From Actinokineospora spheciospongiae (GTDB lineage Bacteria > Actinomycetota > Actinomycetes > Mycobacteriales > Pseudonocardiaceae): a stretch of DNA of 64,000 bases. The notes beneath the pieces are model-generated. The model had not been told where the DNA came from, ran no database searches, and saw only the letters and a program-made list of their open reading frames with translations. Numbering within the stretch: position 1 is the first letter of the stretch; each line of letters begins with the position of its first letter. The translations under genes and the position numbers were made by a program. The DNA is taken from positions 1 to 64,000 of the forward strand of contig NZ_AYXG01000016.1 in the NCBI RefSeq assembly GCF_000564855.1, read 5' to 3'. Positions 17,031 to 25,794 of this stretch are shown here, one piece after another.

Positions 17031-17681
17031 GTGGACCCCCACATGCTGTCCCGGGACCCCGCGGTCGAGACGCTGTCCGACCCCGGGGACCAGCTCGCCG
17101 CTCTGCGGTCCCTGCACGCCGGGGCGCGGGTGCAGGTGCGCTCCATCGAGCAGTGCGACCCGTCGCGGCCCGGCACCCCGTGCGCGGCCCCCGGGTTGCG
17201 CGAGCTGCGGGCTGAGTCGCGGACCGCGCGCATCGCCGCGGGGGTGCGCTACCGCACGATCCACCCCGGGTACACCCCCGACAGCATCGCCCCGGTGTCC
17301 GGGGAGCAGTTGCGCACGCTGGCCGCGCCGCCGCTGGGCCTGCTGGTGGCCGACGACGACCGGGCGCTGGTGCACGTGGACGGGACCAGCCTGCTGGTGG
17401 GCGCTTCGGCGCTGCTGACCGCGCTGGCCCGGACGTTCGAGTCGCTGTGGGCGCTGGCGGTGCCGGTGACCGTGTCGGTGGCCGGGGGCCGGGACCTCGA
17501 CGAGCGGGACCGGCGGATCGTCACGCTGATGGCCGCGGGCGCCACCGACGACGCGATCGCGCGCAGGCTGGGCCTGTCCCGGCGGACGGTGGTGCGCCGG
17601 GTCGCGGTGCTGCAGGAGCGGCTGGGGGCGACCACCCGGTTCCAGGCGGGCGTGCAGGCCGCGCAGCGCGGTTGGCTGTAG
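17031..17681 (+). CDS. LuxR-type helix-turn-helix regulator
   Basis: A 216-residue regulator with a C-terminal LuxR DNA-binding domain (LDERDRRIVTLMAAGATDDAIARRLGLSRRTVVRRV, residues ~150-185). The ~140-residue N-terminal half (PLGLLVADDDRALVHVD, LLTALARTFESLWALA) resembles the TrmB/phospholipase-D-like sensor part of actinobacterial HTH regulators often found near natural-product or resistance genes. The GTG at 17031 is a reasonable start. No neighbouring target is obvious. Confidence 0.8.
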   Translation: MDPHMLSRDPAVETLSDPGDQLAALRSLHAGARVQVRSIEQCDPSRPGTPCAAPGLRELRAESRTARIAAGVRYRTIHPGYTPDSIAPVSGEQLRTLAAPPLGLLVADDDRALVHVDGTSLLVGASALLTALARTFESLWALAVPVTVSVAGGRDLDERDRRIVTLMAAGATDDAIARRLGLSRRTVVRRVAVLQERLGATTRFQAGVQAAQRGWL

Positions 17682-18048
17682 TGCGGCGCACTTGCGCCAG
17701 AGCACCCCTGTTCCGCGGTGGTGCTCTGGTCAACGGACCGTCCTCTGTGCACGATTCACGCGGTGGGGGGTGGACCGGTGACCCGGTCGGCTTCCCGGTC
17801 GGCGTTGCGGTCCCCGCACCGGCGCCGGACCTCGAATCCACGGATCGGAGCGGCAGATGTCCCCCAGCCCGGCTTTGGCACCCGTCCCCGCGAGCACCGG
17901 CGGGTCCCGGTGAGGAAGGGGACCGACCGTGCCGTCGTGCTCACCCACCGCTCCCCCGGCCGCGGGACCCGGGTCACCGCCTGACTGGCCGTGGGCCCTT
18001 CCGGAATGACCGGGCGGGAGACCGGGTCGATGCGGTTGGATCGGGGGC
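17682..18048. other. intergenic stretch, no gene recognised
   Basis: About 370 bp. Frames on both strands (for example 17718-17984) are Arg/Pro-rich and have no ribosome site or similarity. I see no strong hairpin. Confidence 0.4.
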
Positions 18049-18786
18049 ATGACCGACCTCGACCACGCCGCGACGTTCACCGACTACAACCGCCGCTTCG
18101 CCGCGGTGATCGCCGCGGGAGACCCGCGGGCGCCCGTCCCCACCTGCCCGGGGTGGACCCTGACCCAGCTCGGCAGGCACGTCGGCCGAGGTGACCGCTG
18201 GGCGGCGACCATGGTGCGCGAGCGGGCGACCGCCCCGCTGGACCCGAAGGCCGTGCCCGGCGGCAAGCCGGAGGACGGCAGGCTCGTCGAGTGGCTCGGC
18301 GACGGCCCGCGCGAGCTGTTCGACGCCGTGGCGCACACCGGCGCCGAGGTGCCGGTGTGGACGTTCACCGGGCCGCGCCCGGCCGGGTGGTGGGTGCGCA
18401 GGCGCCTGCACGAGACCGTGGTCCACCTCGCCGACGCCGCCCTCGCCTCGGGGGTGCCCTACGAGGTCGAACCCGAGGTCGCCGCGGACGCCCTGTCCGA
18501 GTGGTTGACCCTCATGGCCGAGATCCCGCAGCAGCGGGCGCTGCCGGAGGCCACCGTGCACCTGCACGCCCACGACGAGGGCCTGGGCGCCGCGGGCGAG
18601 TGGCTGATCACCTCGGGGGCGGGTGGCCTGCGCTGGGAGCACGGCCACGGCAAGGGCGACGTCGCCCTGCGCGGGCACTCGGCGGACCTGCTGCTCGTCG
18701 CGCTGGGCCGGGCGCGGGCGGACTCGGTCGAGGTGATCGGCGACCGGGCCGTGTGGGACGCCTTCGCCGCCGAGCTGGCGTTCTGA
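18049..18786 (+). CDS. maleylpyruvate-isomerase family, mycothiol-dependent enzyme
   Basis: A 245-residue DinB/MDMPI-fold protein. The N-terminal pattern PVPTCPGWTLTQLGRHVGRGDRW has the metal-binding His. The later RRRLHETVVHLADAAL has the second helix His/Asp pair, and a C-terminal lipid-transfer-like beta domain follows. Actinobacterial members use mycothiol as cofactor in isomerase or transferase reactions, and most have no known substrate. The stop is 14 bases before the next ATG, so it is probably cotranscribed with the FAD enzyme. Confidence 0.85.
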   Translation: MTDLDHAATFTDYNRRFAAVIAAGDPRAPVPTCPGWTLTQLGRHVGRGDRWAATMVRERATAPLDPKAVPGGKPEDGRLVEWLGDGPRELFDAVAHTGAEVPVWTFTGPRPAGWWVRRRLHETVVHLADAALASGVPYEVEPEVAADALSEWLTLMAEIPQQRALPEATVHLHAHDEGLGAAGEWLITSGAGGLRWEHGHGKGDVALRGHSADLLLVALGRARADSVEVIGDRAVWDAFAAELAF

Positions 18787-18800
18787 GCCGGGGGGCGGGC

Positions 18801-19727
18801 ATGGGTGTCGTGGTGGTGGGCGCGGGCATCGCCGGGGTCGCCTGCGCCCGGGTGCTGGCCGGGGCCGGTGTGCCGGTGCGGGTGCTGGAGCGCGGTCGGG
18901 TGGTGGGTGGTCGGATGGCCACCAAGCGCTACGGCGGGCGCCCGGCGGACATCGGCGCGGGCTACTTCACCGCCCGGGACGGGGCTTTCGGCGCGGTGGT
19001 GGCTTCGTGGTGCGACCGCGGCCTGGCCCGCCCGTGGACCGACACGCTGCTGGCGGTGGACGGGTCCGGGCGTGCGCCGACCACCGGTCCGGTGCGCTAC
19101 GCGGCCGCGGGCGGCCTGCGCTCGCTCGTGGCCGACCTGGCCGAGGGGCTGGAGGTGGTCACCGAGCACCCGGTGACCACAGTGGACACCGGGCTGGTCG
19201 ACGGGGAGCGGGTCGACGCGGTCGCCCTGGCCGTGCCCGGTCCGCAGGCGGCCCGCCTGCTGCCCGCGGGTTCCCCGGCCCGGCACGCGGCGGCGCACCA
19301 GTCCTGGTCCCCCGCCCTGGTGGCCACGCTGCGCCACCCGGCCCGGACGTGGCCCGCCTTCCACGGCGCGTTCGTCAACGACCACCCCACCCTCGCCGCC
19401 GTCTTCGACGACGGTTCCCGGCGCGGCGACGACGCGCCGGTCCTGGTCGCCCACACCACCGCGGAGTTCGCCGCCCGCCACCTGGAGTCCCCCGCCGCGG
19501 CCACCGCGGAGATCGCGGACGCGGTGGGTGCGCTGTTCGACCTGCCCGCGCCCACCGAGGCCCACGTCCACCGCTGGACCCACGCCACGCCCAACACCCC
19601 GGCCGACGCGCCGTTCCTGCTGGCCGACGGTATCGGGATCGCCGGTGACGCCTGGGGCAGGCCGAGGGTGGAGACGGCGTGGCTGTCCGGGACCGCCCTG
19701 GGCAAGGCCATTGTGGACGGTCTGTGA
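18801..19727 (+). CDS. FAD-dependent amine-oxidase/renalase-like oxidoreductase
   Basis: A 308-residue flavoprotein with an N-terminal Rossmann motif (VVVVGAGIAGVACARVLAGAG, then VLERGRVVGGRMAT). The C-terminal FAD-closing block reads LLADGIGIAGDAWGRPRVETAWLSG. The layout matches short renalase-like NAD(P)/FAD-binding proteins of bacteria. The ATG at 18801 is preceded by GGGGGGCGGG. It likely shares a transcript with the upstream mycothiol-dependent protein. Confidence 0.88.
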   Translation: MGVVVVGAGIAGVACARVLAGAGVPVRVLERGRVVGGRMATKRYGGRPADIGAGYFTARDGAFGAVVASWCDRGLARPWTDTLLAVDGSGRAPTTGPVRYAAAGGLRSLVADLAEGLEVVTEHPVTTVDTGLVDGERVDAVALAVPGPQAARLLPAGSPARHAAAHQSWSPALVATLRHPARTWPAFHGAFVNDHPTLAAVFDDGSRRGDDAPVLVAHTTAEFAARHLESPAAATAEIADAVGALFDLPAPTEAHVHRWTHATPNTPADAPFLLADGIGIAGDAWGRPRVETAWLSGTALGKAIVDGL

Positions 19728-19731
19728 CCGC

Positions 19732-21000
19732 TCACACCGGCGTCCGCTCCACCGCCTCGTCGTTGGGCGCCTCGCGCTCGCGCTTGCGGTCGAGGAACCG
19801 CATGACCGGTGTGGCGGTGACGCCGTGGAGCAGGATCGACCCGACCACGACCAGCCCCACCAGCCGCCACAGCCGGTCCGGGTCGGTGAACTCGGCCTCG
19901 CCGAGGGCGTAGGCGAGGTAGAACAGCGACCCCACCCCGCGCACGCCGAAGAACGCGATCACCGCCCGCTCCCGGGGCCCGGTCTTGCCGCCCGCCAACC
20001 CGATCAGCCCGGCCACCGGCCGCACCACCAGCAGCACCGCGGCCACGGCACCGACCTCCAGCCAGGTGGTGCCCGCGAACAGCCCGCTCACCGCGGCGCC
20101 GCCGAGCAGGAAGATGACCAGCACGGTCACCATCCGCTCGACCTGCTCCACGTACTGGTGCAGCACCTTGTGGTAGCCGTGGGAGTGCTCCGCGGCCCGG
20201 ATCGTGCACGCGCAGACGAAGACGGCCACGAACCCGTAGCCGTTGACCAGTTCGGTGATCCCGTAGGCGAGGAAGGTCGCGGCGAGGGCGACGAAGCCCT
20301 CCGCGTGCTCGGCGAGCCGGAACGTCTCCGAGGGCGCGGAGAAGAACATCTTGCGCAGCGCCCACCCGATCCCCAGCCCCAGGGCGACCCCGGCCGCCAG
20401 CCGCCACGCCACGTCGACCCCGAGCCAGTGCGGCACCCAGGCGGCCGGGGCGGCGGCGGACGCGGCGGCGATGGCGACGGCGGCGTAGGTGAACGGGAAG
20501 GCCAGGCCGTCGTTGAGGCCCGCCTCCGAGGTCAGCGCGAACCGCGCCTCGTCCTCCCCCGACTCGTCGGCGGGTTCGCCCACCTGCACCTCGGTGGCCA
20601 GCACCGGGTCGGTGGGGGCGACCACGGCGGCCAGCAGCGCGGCCCCGGCCACGCCGAGGCCCAGCCCCCAGCCCAGCAGGCCCACCCCGATCATCGACAG
20701 CGGCATGGTGATCCCCAGCAGCCGCCACGTGGTGGACCACCGCCGCCACCCGACCAGCCGGTCGAGCGCCAGCCCGGCGCCCATCAGCGAGACGATGACG
20801 CACAGCTCGGTCAGGTGCAGCGCGACCTCGGGGTGCTCGGCGGGCACCGGGTCGGGCAGCGCCGGGATGACCGCGAACGCCAGCGCGCCCGCGAAGAGGA
20901 ACACCATGGGCATCGAGACGGGCACCCGGCCGAGCACCCTGGGCAGCAGGGCCGCCCCCAGGGTGGCGACACCGGCCGCCGCGTAGATCAAAGCCCCCAC
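19732..21000 (-). CDS. cation:proton antiporter (CPA1/NhaP type)
   Basis: A 422-residue polytopic protein with about 11-12 hydrophobic helices. It exchanges Na+ or K+ for H+ across the membrane. The hallmark AAVVAPTDPVLATEVQ carries the TD/Asp pair of the exchange site. EAGLNDGLAFPF is the paired ND motif, and RERAVIAFFGVRGVGSLFYLAYAL is the conserved late helix. The GTG at 21000 is chosen because AGGAGG precedes it; a longer frame to 21063 has no such signal. Its stop lies five bases from the convergent FAD-enzyme stop. Confidence 0.93.
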   Translation of the reverse strand: MGALIYAAAGVATLGAALLPRVLGRVPVSMPMVFLFAGALAFAVIPALPDPVPAEHPEVALHLTELCVIVSLMGAGLALDRLVGWRRWSTTWRLLGITMPLSMIGVGLLGWGLGLGVAGAALLAAVVAPTDPVLATEVQVGEPADESGEDEARFALTSEAGLNDGLAFPFTYAAVAIAAASAAAPAAWVPHWLGVDVAWRLAAGVALGLGIGWALRKMFFSAPSETFRLAEHAEGFVALAATFLAYGITELVNGYGFVAVFVCACTIRAAEHSHGYHKVLHQYVEQVERMVTVLVIFLLGGAAVSGLFAGTTWLEVGAVAAVLLVVRPVAGLIGLAGGKTGPRERAVIAFFGVRGVGSLFYLAYALGEAEFTDPDRLWRLVGLVVVGSILLHGVTATPVMRFLDRKREREAPNDEAVERTPV

Positions 21001-21137
21001 GGGACCTCCTTCTGCTCCCGCCTGGCTACCCCGCCACCCGACCAGGTGAAACACCCGGCCCATCGGTTGACCGACAGCGACCGCCGACCACTCCGCCGGG
21101 TGGTGTAGCGATCAACAACCGGGGGTACCTCCTCGCC

Positions 21138-21389
21138 GTGACCATCACCAAGGACGATCTGCACCAACTGCTCGAGTCCGACCTGCCCGACCCCGTGCTG
21201 CTGTTCCTGGAGGGCCGCTCCCAGGTCGTCGACGGCAGCGTGCTGCGCCGCCCCGACTACGCGGGCGCGATGCTGATCGCCACGCGCGAGGAACTCGACA
21301 CCCGCCTGGGCGGGGCGCAGCCGCAGGACCGGGAGCTGGCCGAGGTCGCGGCGCAGTTGGACGTCCAAGTGAACCAGATGGGTGCCTGA
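21138..21389 (+). CDS. small conserved hypothetical protein, 83 aa
   Basis: A GTG-started 83-codon gene whose product (TITKDDLHQLLESDLPDPVLLFLEGRSQVV) is acidic and soluble-looking. It has no cysteines or motif that I recognise. It lies in the 460-bp gap between the divergent antiporter gene and the DUF6328-like gene. Codon usage resembles neighbouring real genes. Confidence 0.6.
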   Translation: MTITKDDLHQLLESDLPDPVLLFLEGRSQVVDGSVLRRPDYAGAMLIATREELDTRLGGAQPQDRELAEVAAQLDVQVNQMGA

Positions 21390-21460
21390 TCAGGGCCGTT
21401 CGGACGCCGCACGGCGCGGGGTGCGAGGTTGACGAGAGGTGTCGGGCAGGCTCTGCCCCC

Positions 21461-21940
21461 ATGACCGAGGAATCCCCGAAGCACGTGGAGCACGATGAAC
21501 ACCCGCGGGAGAAGCTGAACCGCAACCTGAACGAACTGCTCCAGGAACTGCGGGTGGCGCAGGCGGGTGTGCAGATCCTCTTCGGCTTCCTGCTGTCCAT
21601 CACGTTCACCGACGTGTACCAGGAGGAGACCGGCGCGTTCGAGCGGTCGACCCACATGGTGGCGGTGTTCTTCGCCGTGGGGGCGGTGGCGCTGCTGACC
21701 GCGCCCGCGGCGTGGCACCGCATCCTGATCGGGCAGGGCAAGCGCGAGCAGATCATGCGGTTGGCCACGCGCACGACGATCGCCGGGCTGGTCTGCCTGT
21801 CGCTGGCGGTGACGGCGTCGTTGCTGCTGCTCTCGGAGATGGTCGTGGGCGGGCCCCTGGCGTTCGTGATCGCGGGGGTGTGCGCGGTGGTCGTGGGGGT
21901 GCTGTGGTTCGTGCTCCCGATGCGGCACTGGGACGACTAG
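21461..21940 (+). CDS. DUF6328 family membrane protein
   Basis: A 159-residue protein with a charged N terminus (EHDEHPREKLNRNLNELLQELRVAQAGVQ) followed by four hydrophobic helices. The motif LLQELRVAQAGVQILFGFLLSITF, then a short loop and VAVFFAVGAVALLTAPAAWHR, matches the DUF6328 family of actinobacteria. Function is unknown. The ATG is not preceded by a strong ribosome site. Confidence 0.85.
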   Translation: MTEESPKHVEHDEHPREKLNRNLNELLQELRVAQAGVQILFGFLLSITFTDVYQEETGAFERSTHMVAVFFAVGAVALLTAPAAWHRILIGQGKREQIMRLATRTTIAGLVCLSLAVTASLLLLSEMVVGGPLAFVIAGVCAVVVGVLWFVLPMRHWDD

Positions 21941-21951
21941 AGTGACCCGGA

Positions 21952-21984
21952 TTGACAACCGGGCTAACCTACTCATGAGTAGGT
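21952..21984 (+). promoter_or_regulatory. consensus -35 box with 18-bp palindromic operator
   Basis: A perfect TTGACA (21952-21957) is followed by the exact palindrome ACCTACTCATGAGTAGGT (21967-21984), placed where the spacer and -10 of that promoter must lie. The cyclase gene starts 27 bases later. The arrangement is that of a repressor site; the regulator is unknown. Confidence 0.7.
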
Positions 21985-22010
21985 AACTCGTCGGCCCTGG
22001 GGGACACAGC

Positions 22011-23645
22011 ATGGTTGAGCGGGGACGGCCCGGGACGGCGGCCCCCTTCGGGTCGAAGTTGCTCGGCCCGGCCGGGCAGCACGGGCTGGCGCTGCGCATC
22101 CGGGTGCAGAGCCTGCTGACGATCACCCTCGTCACCGCGAACGTCATCGGCGCCGCGGTCGTGGTCGTGCTCTCCGGGGTGGTGATCCCCGGTCCGGACA
22201 TGACCGGGCGGACCCTGCTGGCCATGGCGATCGCGGTCCCCGCGTACGTGCTCGCGGCGCTGGTCGTCGGCGCCGTCTGGGGCACCGGGCGGGCGCTGCG
22301 GCAACTGCGCTGGGCCATCGACCAGCGCGAACCGACCGCGGCCGACCGCCACGCCACGATCAGGGTGCCGCTCGGGCTGACCCTCATGCAGGCCGCGCTC
22401 TGGGGCGCGGCCACGGTGCTGTTCACCCTGCTGGTGGCGTTCCTGCAACCCGAACTGGTCTTCGCGGTCGGGTTCACCGTGGCGTTCGCGGGCATCGTGG
22501 TCTGCGCGAACGCCTACCTGCTCAGCGAGTTCGCCCTGCGCCCGGTGTCGGCGCGGGCGCTGCAGGACGACCCGCCGCAGCGGGTGGTGGGCGCGGGCGT
22601 GCAGGTGCGGATGCTGCTGTTCTGGTGCCTGGGCACCGGCGTCCCGGTCGCCGGGGTGGTGATGGTGGCGCTGTTCGCCATGGTGCGCGGCAACGTCACC
22701 ACCAACCAGCTCGCGGTGACCGTGGTGGTGCTCGGCGGTGTGGTGCTGGTGTTCGGGCTGCTGGTCATGATCTTCAACGCGCGGGCCACCATCGCCCCCA
22801 TCGACTCGGTGCGCGACGGCCTGGCCCGGGTGCAGCGCGGCGACCTGGACAGCGAGATCCCGGTCTACGACGGCACCGAGCTGGGCCTGCTGCAGGCGGG
22901 CTTCAACCGGATGGCGGCGGGCCTGCGCGAGCGCGAGCGCATCCGCGACCTGTTCGGCCGCCACGTCGGGCAGAAGGTCGCCGAGGCCGCGGTCGCCGCC
23001 GGGGTGGAGCGCCTCGGCGGCGAGGTGCGCGAGGTGGCGGTGATCTTCGTCGACATCGTCGGGTCCACCACGCTGGCCGCCACCCGTCCGCCGACGGAGG
23101 TGGTGGACCTGCTCAACCGCTTTTTCGCCGTGGTCGTCGACGAGATCGACGCGCACGGCGGCCTGGTCAACAAGTTCGTCGGCGACGCCGCGCTGGCCAT
23201 CTTCGGCGCCCCGGTCGACCTGCCCGACCACGCCGGGCGGGCCCTGGCCGCCGCCAGGGCCATCGCCGCCCGGCTGCCGGTCGAGGTGCCCGAGTGCGAG
23301 GCGGGCATCGGCGTCGCCGCGGGCCCCGCGGTCGCGGGCAACATCGGCGACGCCCGCCGCTTCGAGTACACCGTGATCGGCGACCCGGTGAACGAGGCCG
23401 CCCGGCTGACCGAGCTGGCCAAGTCGTTCCCCGGCAAGCTGGTGGCCTCCGCGCACACCCTGGCCGCGGCCTCCCCCGAGGAGGCCGGGCGTTGGCGGGC
23501 GGCGGACACGGTCACCCTCCGCGGCCGCAACCGGGAAACCACCGTGGTCATCCCGGTCGACGCGGCGGACGCCCCGACCGACCCCGCCGAGGCAGCCGGG
23601 TCGGACCCGGTCGCCTCGCTGGACGACCCGATCGGCCAACCCTGA
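22011..23645 (+). CDS. membrane-bound class III adenylate/guanylate cyclase with HAMP domain
   Basis: A 544-residue enzyme resembling the mycobacterial Rv1318c group. About six transmembrane helices (residues ~30-265) lead into a HAMP linker (~265-320, ATIAPIDSVRDGLARVQRGDL). The cyclase homology domain runs from ~345 to ~500. Catalytic residues are in place: VIFVDIVGST gives the first metal Asp, NKFVGDAALAIFG gives the purine-recognition Lys and second metal Asp, and VIGDPVNEAARL gives the later Asp, transition-state Asn and Arg. The Lys/Asp pair suggests ATP as substrate, so cAMP is the likely product. The ATG at 22011 lies just after the palindrome and promoter, which suggests tight repression. 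Confidence 0.93.
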   Translation: MVERGRPGTAAPFGSKLLGPAGQHGLALRIRVQSLLTITLVTANVIGAAVVVVLSGVVIPGPDMTGRTLLAMAIAVPAYVLAALVVGAVWGTGRALRQLRWAIDQREPTAADRHATIRVPLGLTLMQAALWGAATVLFTLLVAFLQPELVFAVGFTVAFAGIVVCANAYLLSEFALRPVSARALQDDPPQRVVGAGVQVRMLLFWCLGTGVPVAGVVMVALFAMVRGNVTTNQLAVTVVVLGGVVLVFGLLVMIFNARATIAPIDSVRDGLARVQRGDLDSEIPVYDGTELGLLQAGFNRMAAGLRERERIRDLFGRHVGQKVAEAAVAAGVERLGGEVREVAVIFVDIVGSTTLAATRPPTEVVDLLNRFFAVVVDEIDAHGGLVNKFVGDAALAIFGAPVDLPDHAGRALAAARAIAARLPVEVPECEAGIGVAAGPAVAGNIGDARRFEYTVIGDPVNEAARLTELAKSFPGKLVASAHTLAAASPEEAGRWRAADTVTLRGRNRETTVVIPVDAADAPTDPAEAAGSDPVASLDDPIGQP

Positions 23646-23715
23646 GGCAACCCCGCGCGGGTGCGCCCCACCGCGGTTGAGGAGATCGACTCCGCGGCCC
23701 TACAGTCTTCCGGTT

Positions 23716-24357
23716 GTGACCGAACCCGCCACCCACCACCGGACGACAGCGGACGCCTACGACGCCATGGCCGTCCGCTACGCCGCACTCCCCCGCGACG
23801 ACCTCGCCAGCTTCCCCCTCGACCGGGCGGTGCTCGCCGCCTTCGCCGAGTCCGTCCGGGCCGACGGCCCCGGGACCGTCGCCGAGCTGGGCTGCGGCCC
23901 GGGTCCGGTGACCGCCCACCTGCGCGACCTGGGCCTGGACGTCTTCGGCGTCGACCTGTCGCCGGTGATGGTCGACCTCGCCCGCGAGGCGTACCCGGAC
24001 CTGCGCTTCGAGCTCGGCTCCATGGACGCCCTGGACCTGCCCGACGGCGGACTGCGCGGCGTCGTGTCCTGGTATTCGGTCATCCACGCCCCGCCCCGGG
24101 CCGTGCCCGCGTACTTCACCGAGTTCCGCCGGGTGCTCGCCCCCGACGGCCACCTCCTGCTCGCCTTCTTCGAGTCGGGCGGCGAGCCCACCACCCCGTT
24201 CGACCACAAGGTGACAACCGCCTACCTGTGGCCGATCGACGCCCTGGCCGAACTGGCGGTCGAGGCGGGGTTCGCGGAGGTCGGCCGGGTGCTGCGCGAA
24301 CCCCACGGGGGCGAACGCTTCCGCCGGGGCCACCTGCTGATGCGCGGAACCGGCTGA
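23716..24357 (+). CDS. SAM-dependent class I methyltransferase
   Basis: A 213-residue enzyme with motif I VAELGCGPGPVTAHL, acidic motif II VFGVDLSPVMVDLAREA and a LPDGGLRGVVSWYSVIH motif IV block, as in small-molecule methyltransferases of the Methyltransf_11/25 type. The substrate is unknown. The GTG at 23716 follows the neighbouring gene by 70 bases; an ATG-type longer frame from 23677 is less likely. Confidence 0.9.
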   Translation: MTEPATHHRTTADAYDAMAVRYAALPRDDLASFPLDRAVLAAFAESVRADGPGTVAELGCGPGPVTAHLRDLGLDVFGVDLSPVMVDLAREAYPDLRFELGSMDALDLPDGGLRGVVSWYSVIHAPPRAVPAYFTEFRRVLAPDGHLLLAFFESGGEPTTPFDHKVTTAYLWPIDALAELAVEAGFAEVGRVLREPHGGERFRRGHLLMRGTG

Positions 24358-24377
24358 CGGCTCGGGTCGGGCTCGGC

Positions 24378-25289
24378 CTAGCGCAGCTCCGCGCCCAGCC
24401 GCACGGCGTCCGTGCTGATCCGCTTCATCACAGCCCGGTGCAGCACCGCGTCCGGATCGCGCTCGACGGTGTCGGACTCGACGATCACCACGTCCCGCCC
24501 CGCCCGCTCAGCGGCGAACCCACCGCGGCTGAGCCGGTCGAGGCCGGGAACGGTGACCACCTGGTCGCGGAGCAGGTCGGTGACGCTCCCGGTGCCCTCC
24601 TGCCGAACCAGTTCGGTCAACTGGACCGACGCCTCCTCCGTGCGCATCCGGACGACGGCCACCGAGGTGAACACGGTCCGCCCACCCGGAAGCGCGGCCG
24701 AGTACACCGCGCGGGTCAGTTGCAGGCAGCGGTTGGCGACGAGGAACTCCTGCGTGCGACCGTAGGCGTGCGGCGCGCAGTCGCTGTCGCGGATGGGTTC
24801 CTCGGTGTCGGGCAGGCGGTGGAAGTCGAACTCCCCCACCGGCGCGGGCGCGACGGCGGCGGGCGGAGCGGGTTCCCCCGTGGGGAGCACCCAGGCGAAC
24901 AGCACCGCGACCGCGACGACCAGAACACCCGCCGCACCCACCGCCACCGACTTGCGCCGCCACCCGGCGGACCGCTCCACCCCACGGCGCCGGTCCTCCC
25001 CGGTGGACCGATCCTCCCCGCCACGCCGAATCCCCTCGGCGGACGAGCCACCCCCGACGGGCGGGGTCCGGTCCGCCGACGGGCGTGCCAGCGGGACGGC
25101 GACCGGGATCGGCGCGGCGGCGGCGCGCAGGGAGCGCGGGAGTTCGGCGGGCAGCGCGCTGACGATGAGCGGGCCCCGGACGGTGTCCTCGGGCTTGGGC
25201 GGGAACATCGGCAGCGCGGTGCCCGCCGATCGCGGGCGGACGGCAAGCTTCGCGCCATTAACCCATTCGGGGGTATTGAGGTCCGTCAC
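24378..25289 (-). CDS. single-pass membrane protein of unknown function
   Basis: This 303-residue protein has an Arg/Pro-rich cytoplasmic half (~115 residues). One transmembrane helix follows (SVAVGAAGVLVVAVAVLFAW), then an extracytoplasmic domain with two cysteines (DSDCAPH and NRCLQL). No enzyme motif was recognised. The start near 25289 is followed by a plausible N terminus (MTDLNTPEWVNG). It lies tail to tail with the methyltransferase gene. Confidence 0.65.
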   Translation of the reverse strand: MTDLNTPEWVNGAKLAVRPRSAGTALPMFPPKPEDTVRGPLIVSALPAELPRSLRAAAAPIPVAVPLARPSADRTPPVGGGSSAEGIRRGGEDRSTGEDRRRGVERSAGWRRKSVAVGAAGVLVVAVAVLFAWVLPTGEPAPPAAVAPAPVGEFDFHRLPDTEEPIRDSDCAPHAYGRTQEFLVANRCLQLTRAVYSAALPGGRTVFTSVAVVRMRTEEASVQLTELVRQEGTGSVTDLLRDQVVTVPGLDRLSRGGFAAERAGRDVVIVESDTVERDPDAVLHRAVMKRISTDAVRLGAELR

Positions 25290-25335
25290 GGGTACATAGC
25301 GTAACGGCTCACTCTCGAACAGGTGAATGCACTGG

Positions 25336-25794
25336 TCACTTCTTCCGCATCGACCCCGGGACCAGCCGCAAGATCGTTCCGAACCGGTTCCAGGCGTTGA
25401 TGGTGGCGATGGCCACGACCAGCGCCGCGAGCTGCTCGTCGTCGTAGTACTCGCGGGCCTCCTCCCACACCTCGTCGCGCACGCCCTCGCGGCCCAGCAC
25501 GGTCGCCTCCTCGGTCAGCGCCAGCGCGGCCCGCTCCTCAGGGGTGAAGAACGGCGCCTCCCGCCAGGTGACGACGGAGAACAGCCGCTCGTCGGTCTCC
25601 CCGTCGGCGCGCAGGTCGTGGGCGTGCATGTCGACGCAGAACGCGCAGCCGTTGAGCTGGCTGGCGCGCAGCTTCACCAGCTCGCGGGTGGTCTTCGGCA
25701 GGGCGCTGCCCGCCAGGAACCGCTCCAGGCCGTACATGTGCTTGTACGCCTCGGCGGCGGGGCCGGAGATGTCGAGCCGGGGGGTCGTGTTCAC
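25336..25794 (-). CDS. AhpD-like carboxymuconolactone decarboxylase family protein (ECF41 partner)
   Basis: A 152-residue AhpD-fold protein with the redox/proton relay motif CAFCVDMHAHD (CxxCxxxH) and the preceding KLRASQLNG. Actinobacterial relatives act as peroxidase-like or decarboxylase-like proteins. Genes of this family are the classic neighbours of ECF41 sigma factors, as here. Its GTG overlaps the sigma-factor stop by four bases (GTGA), so translation is coupled. GGAAGG lies in front. It is probably a target of the sigma factor through the promoter at 26666. Confidence 0.9.
   Translation of the reverse strand: MNTTPRLDISGPAAEAYKHMYGLERFLAGSALPKTTRELVKLRASQLNGCAFCVDMHAHDLRADGETDERLFSVVTWREAPFFTPEERAALALTEEATVLGREGVRDEVWEEAREYYDDEQLAALVVAIATINAWNRFGTILRLVPGSMRKK

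Noticed and set aside
17718-17984. 88-codon plus-strand frame after the LuxR-type gene
   Set aside because: No ribosome site, Arg-rich composition and no similarity.
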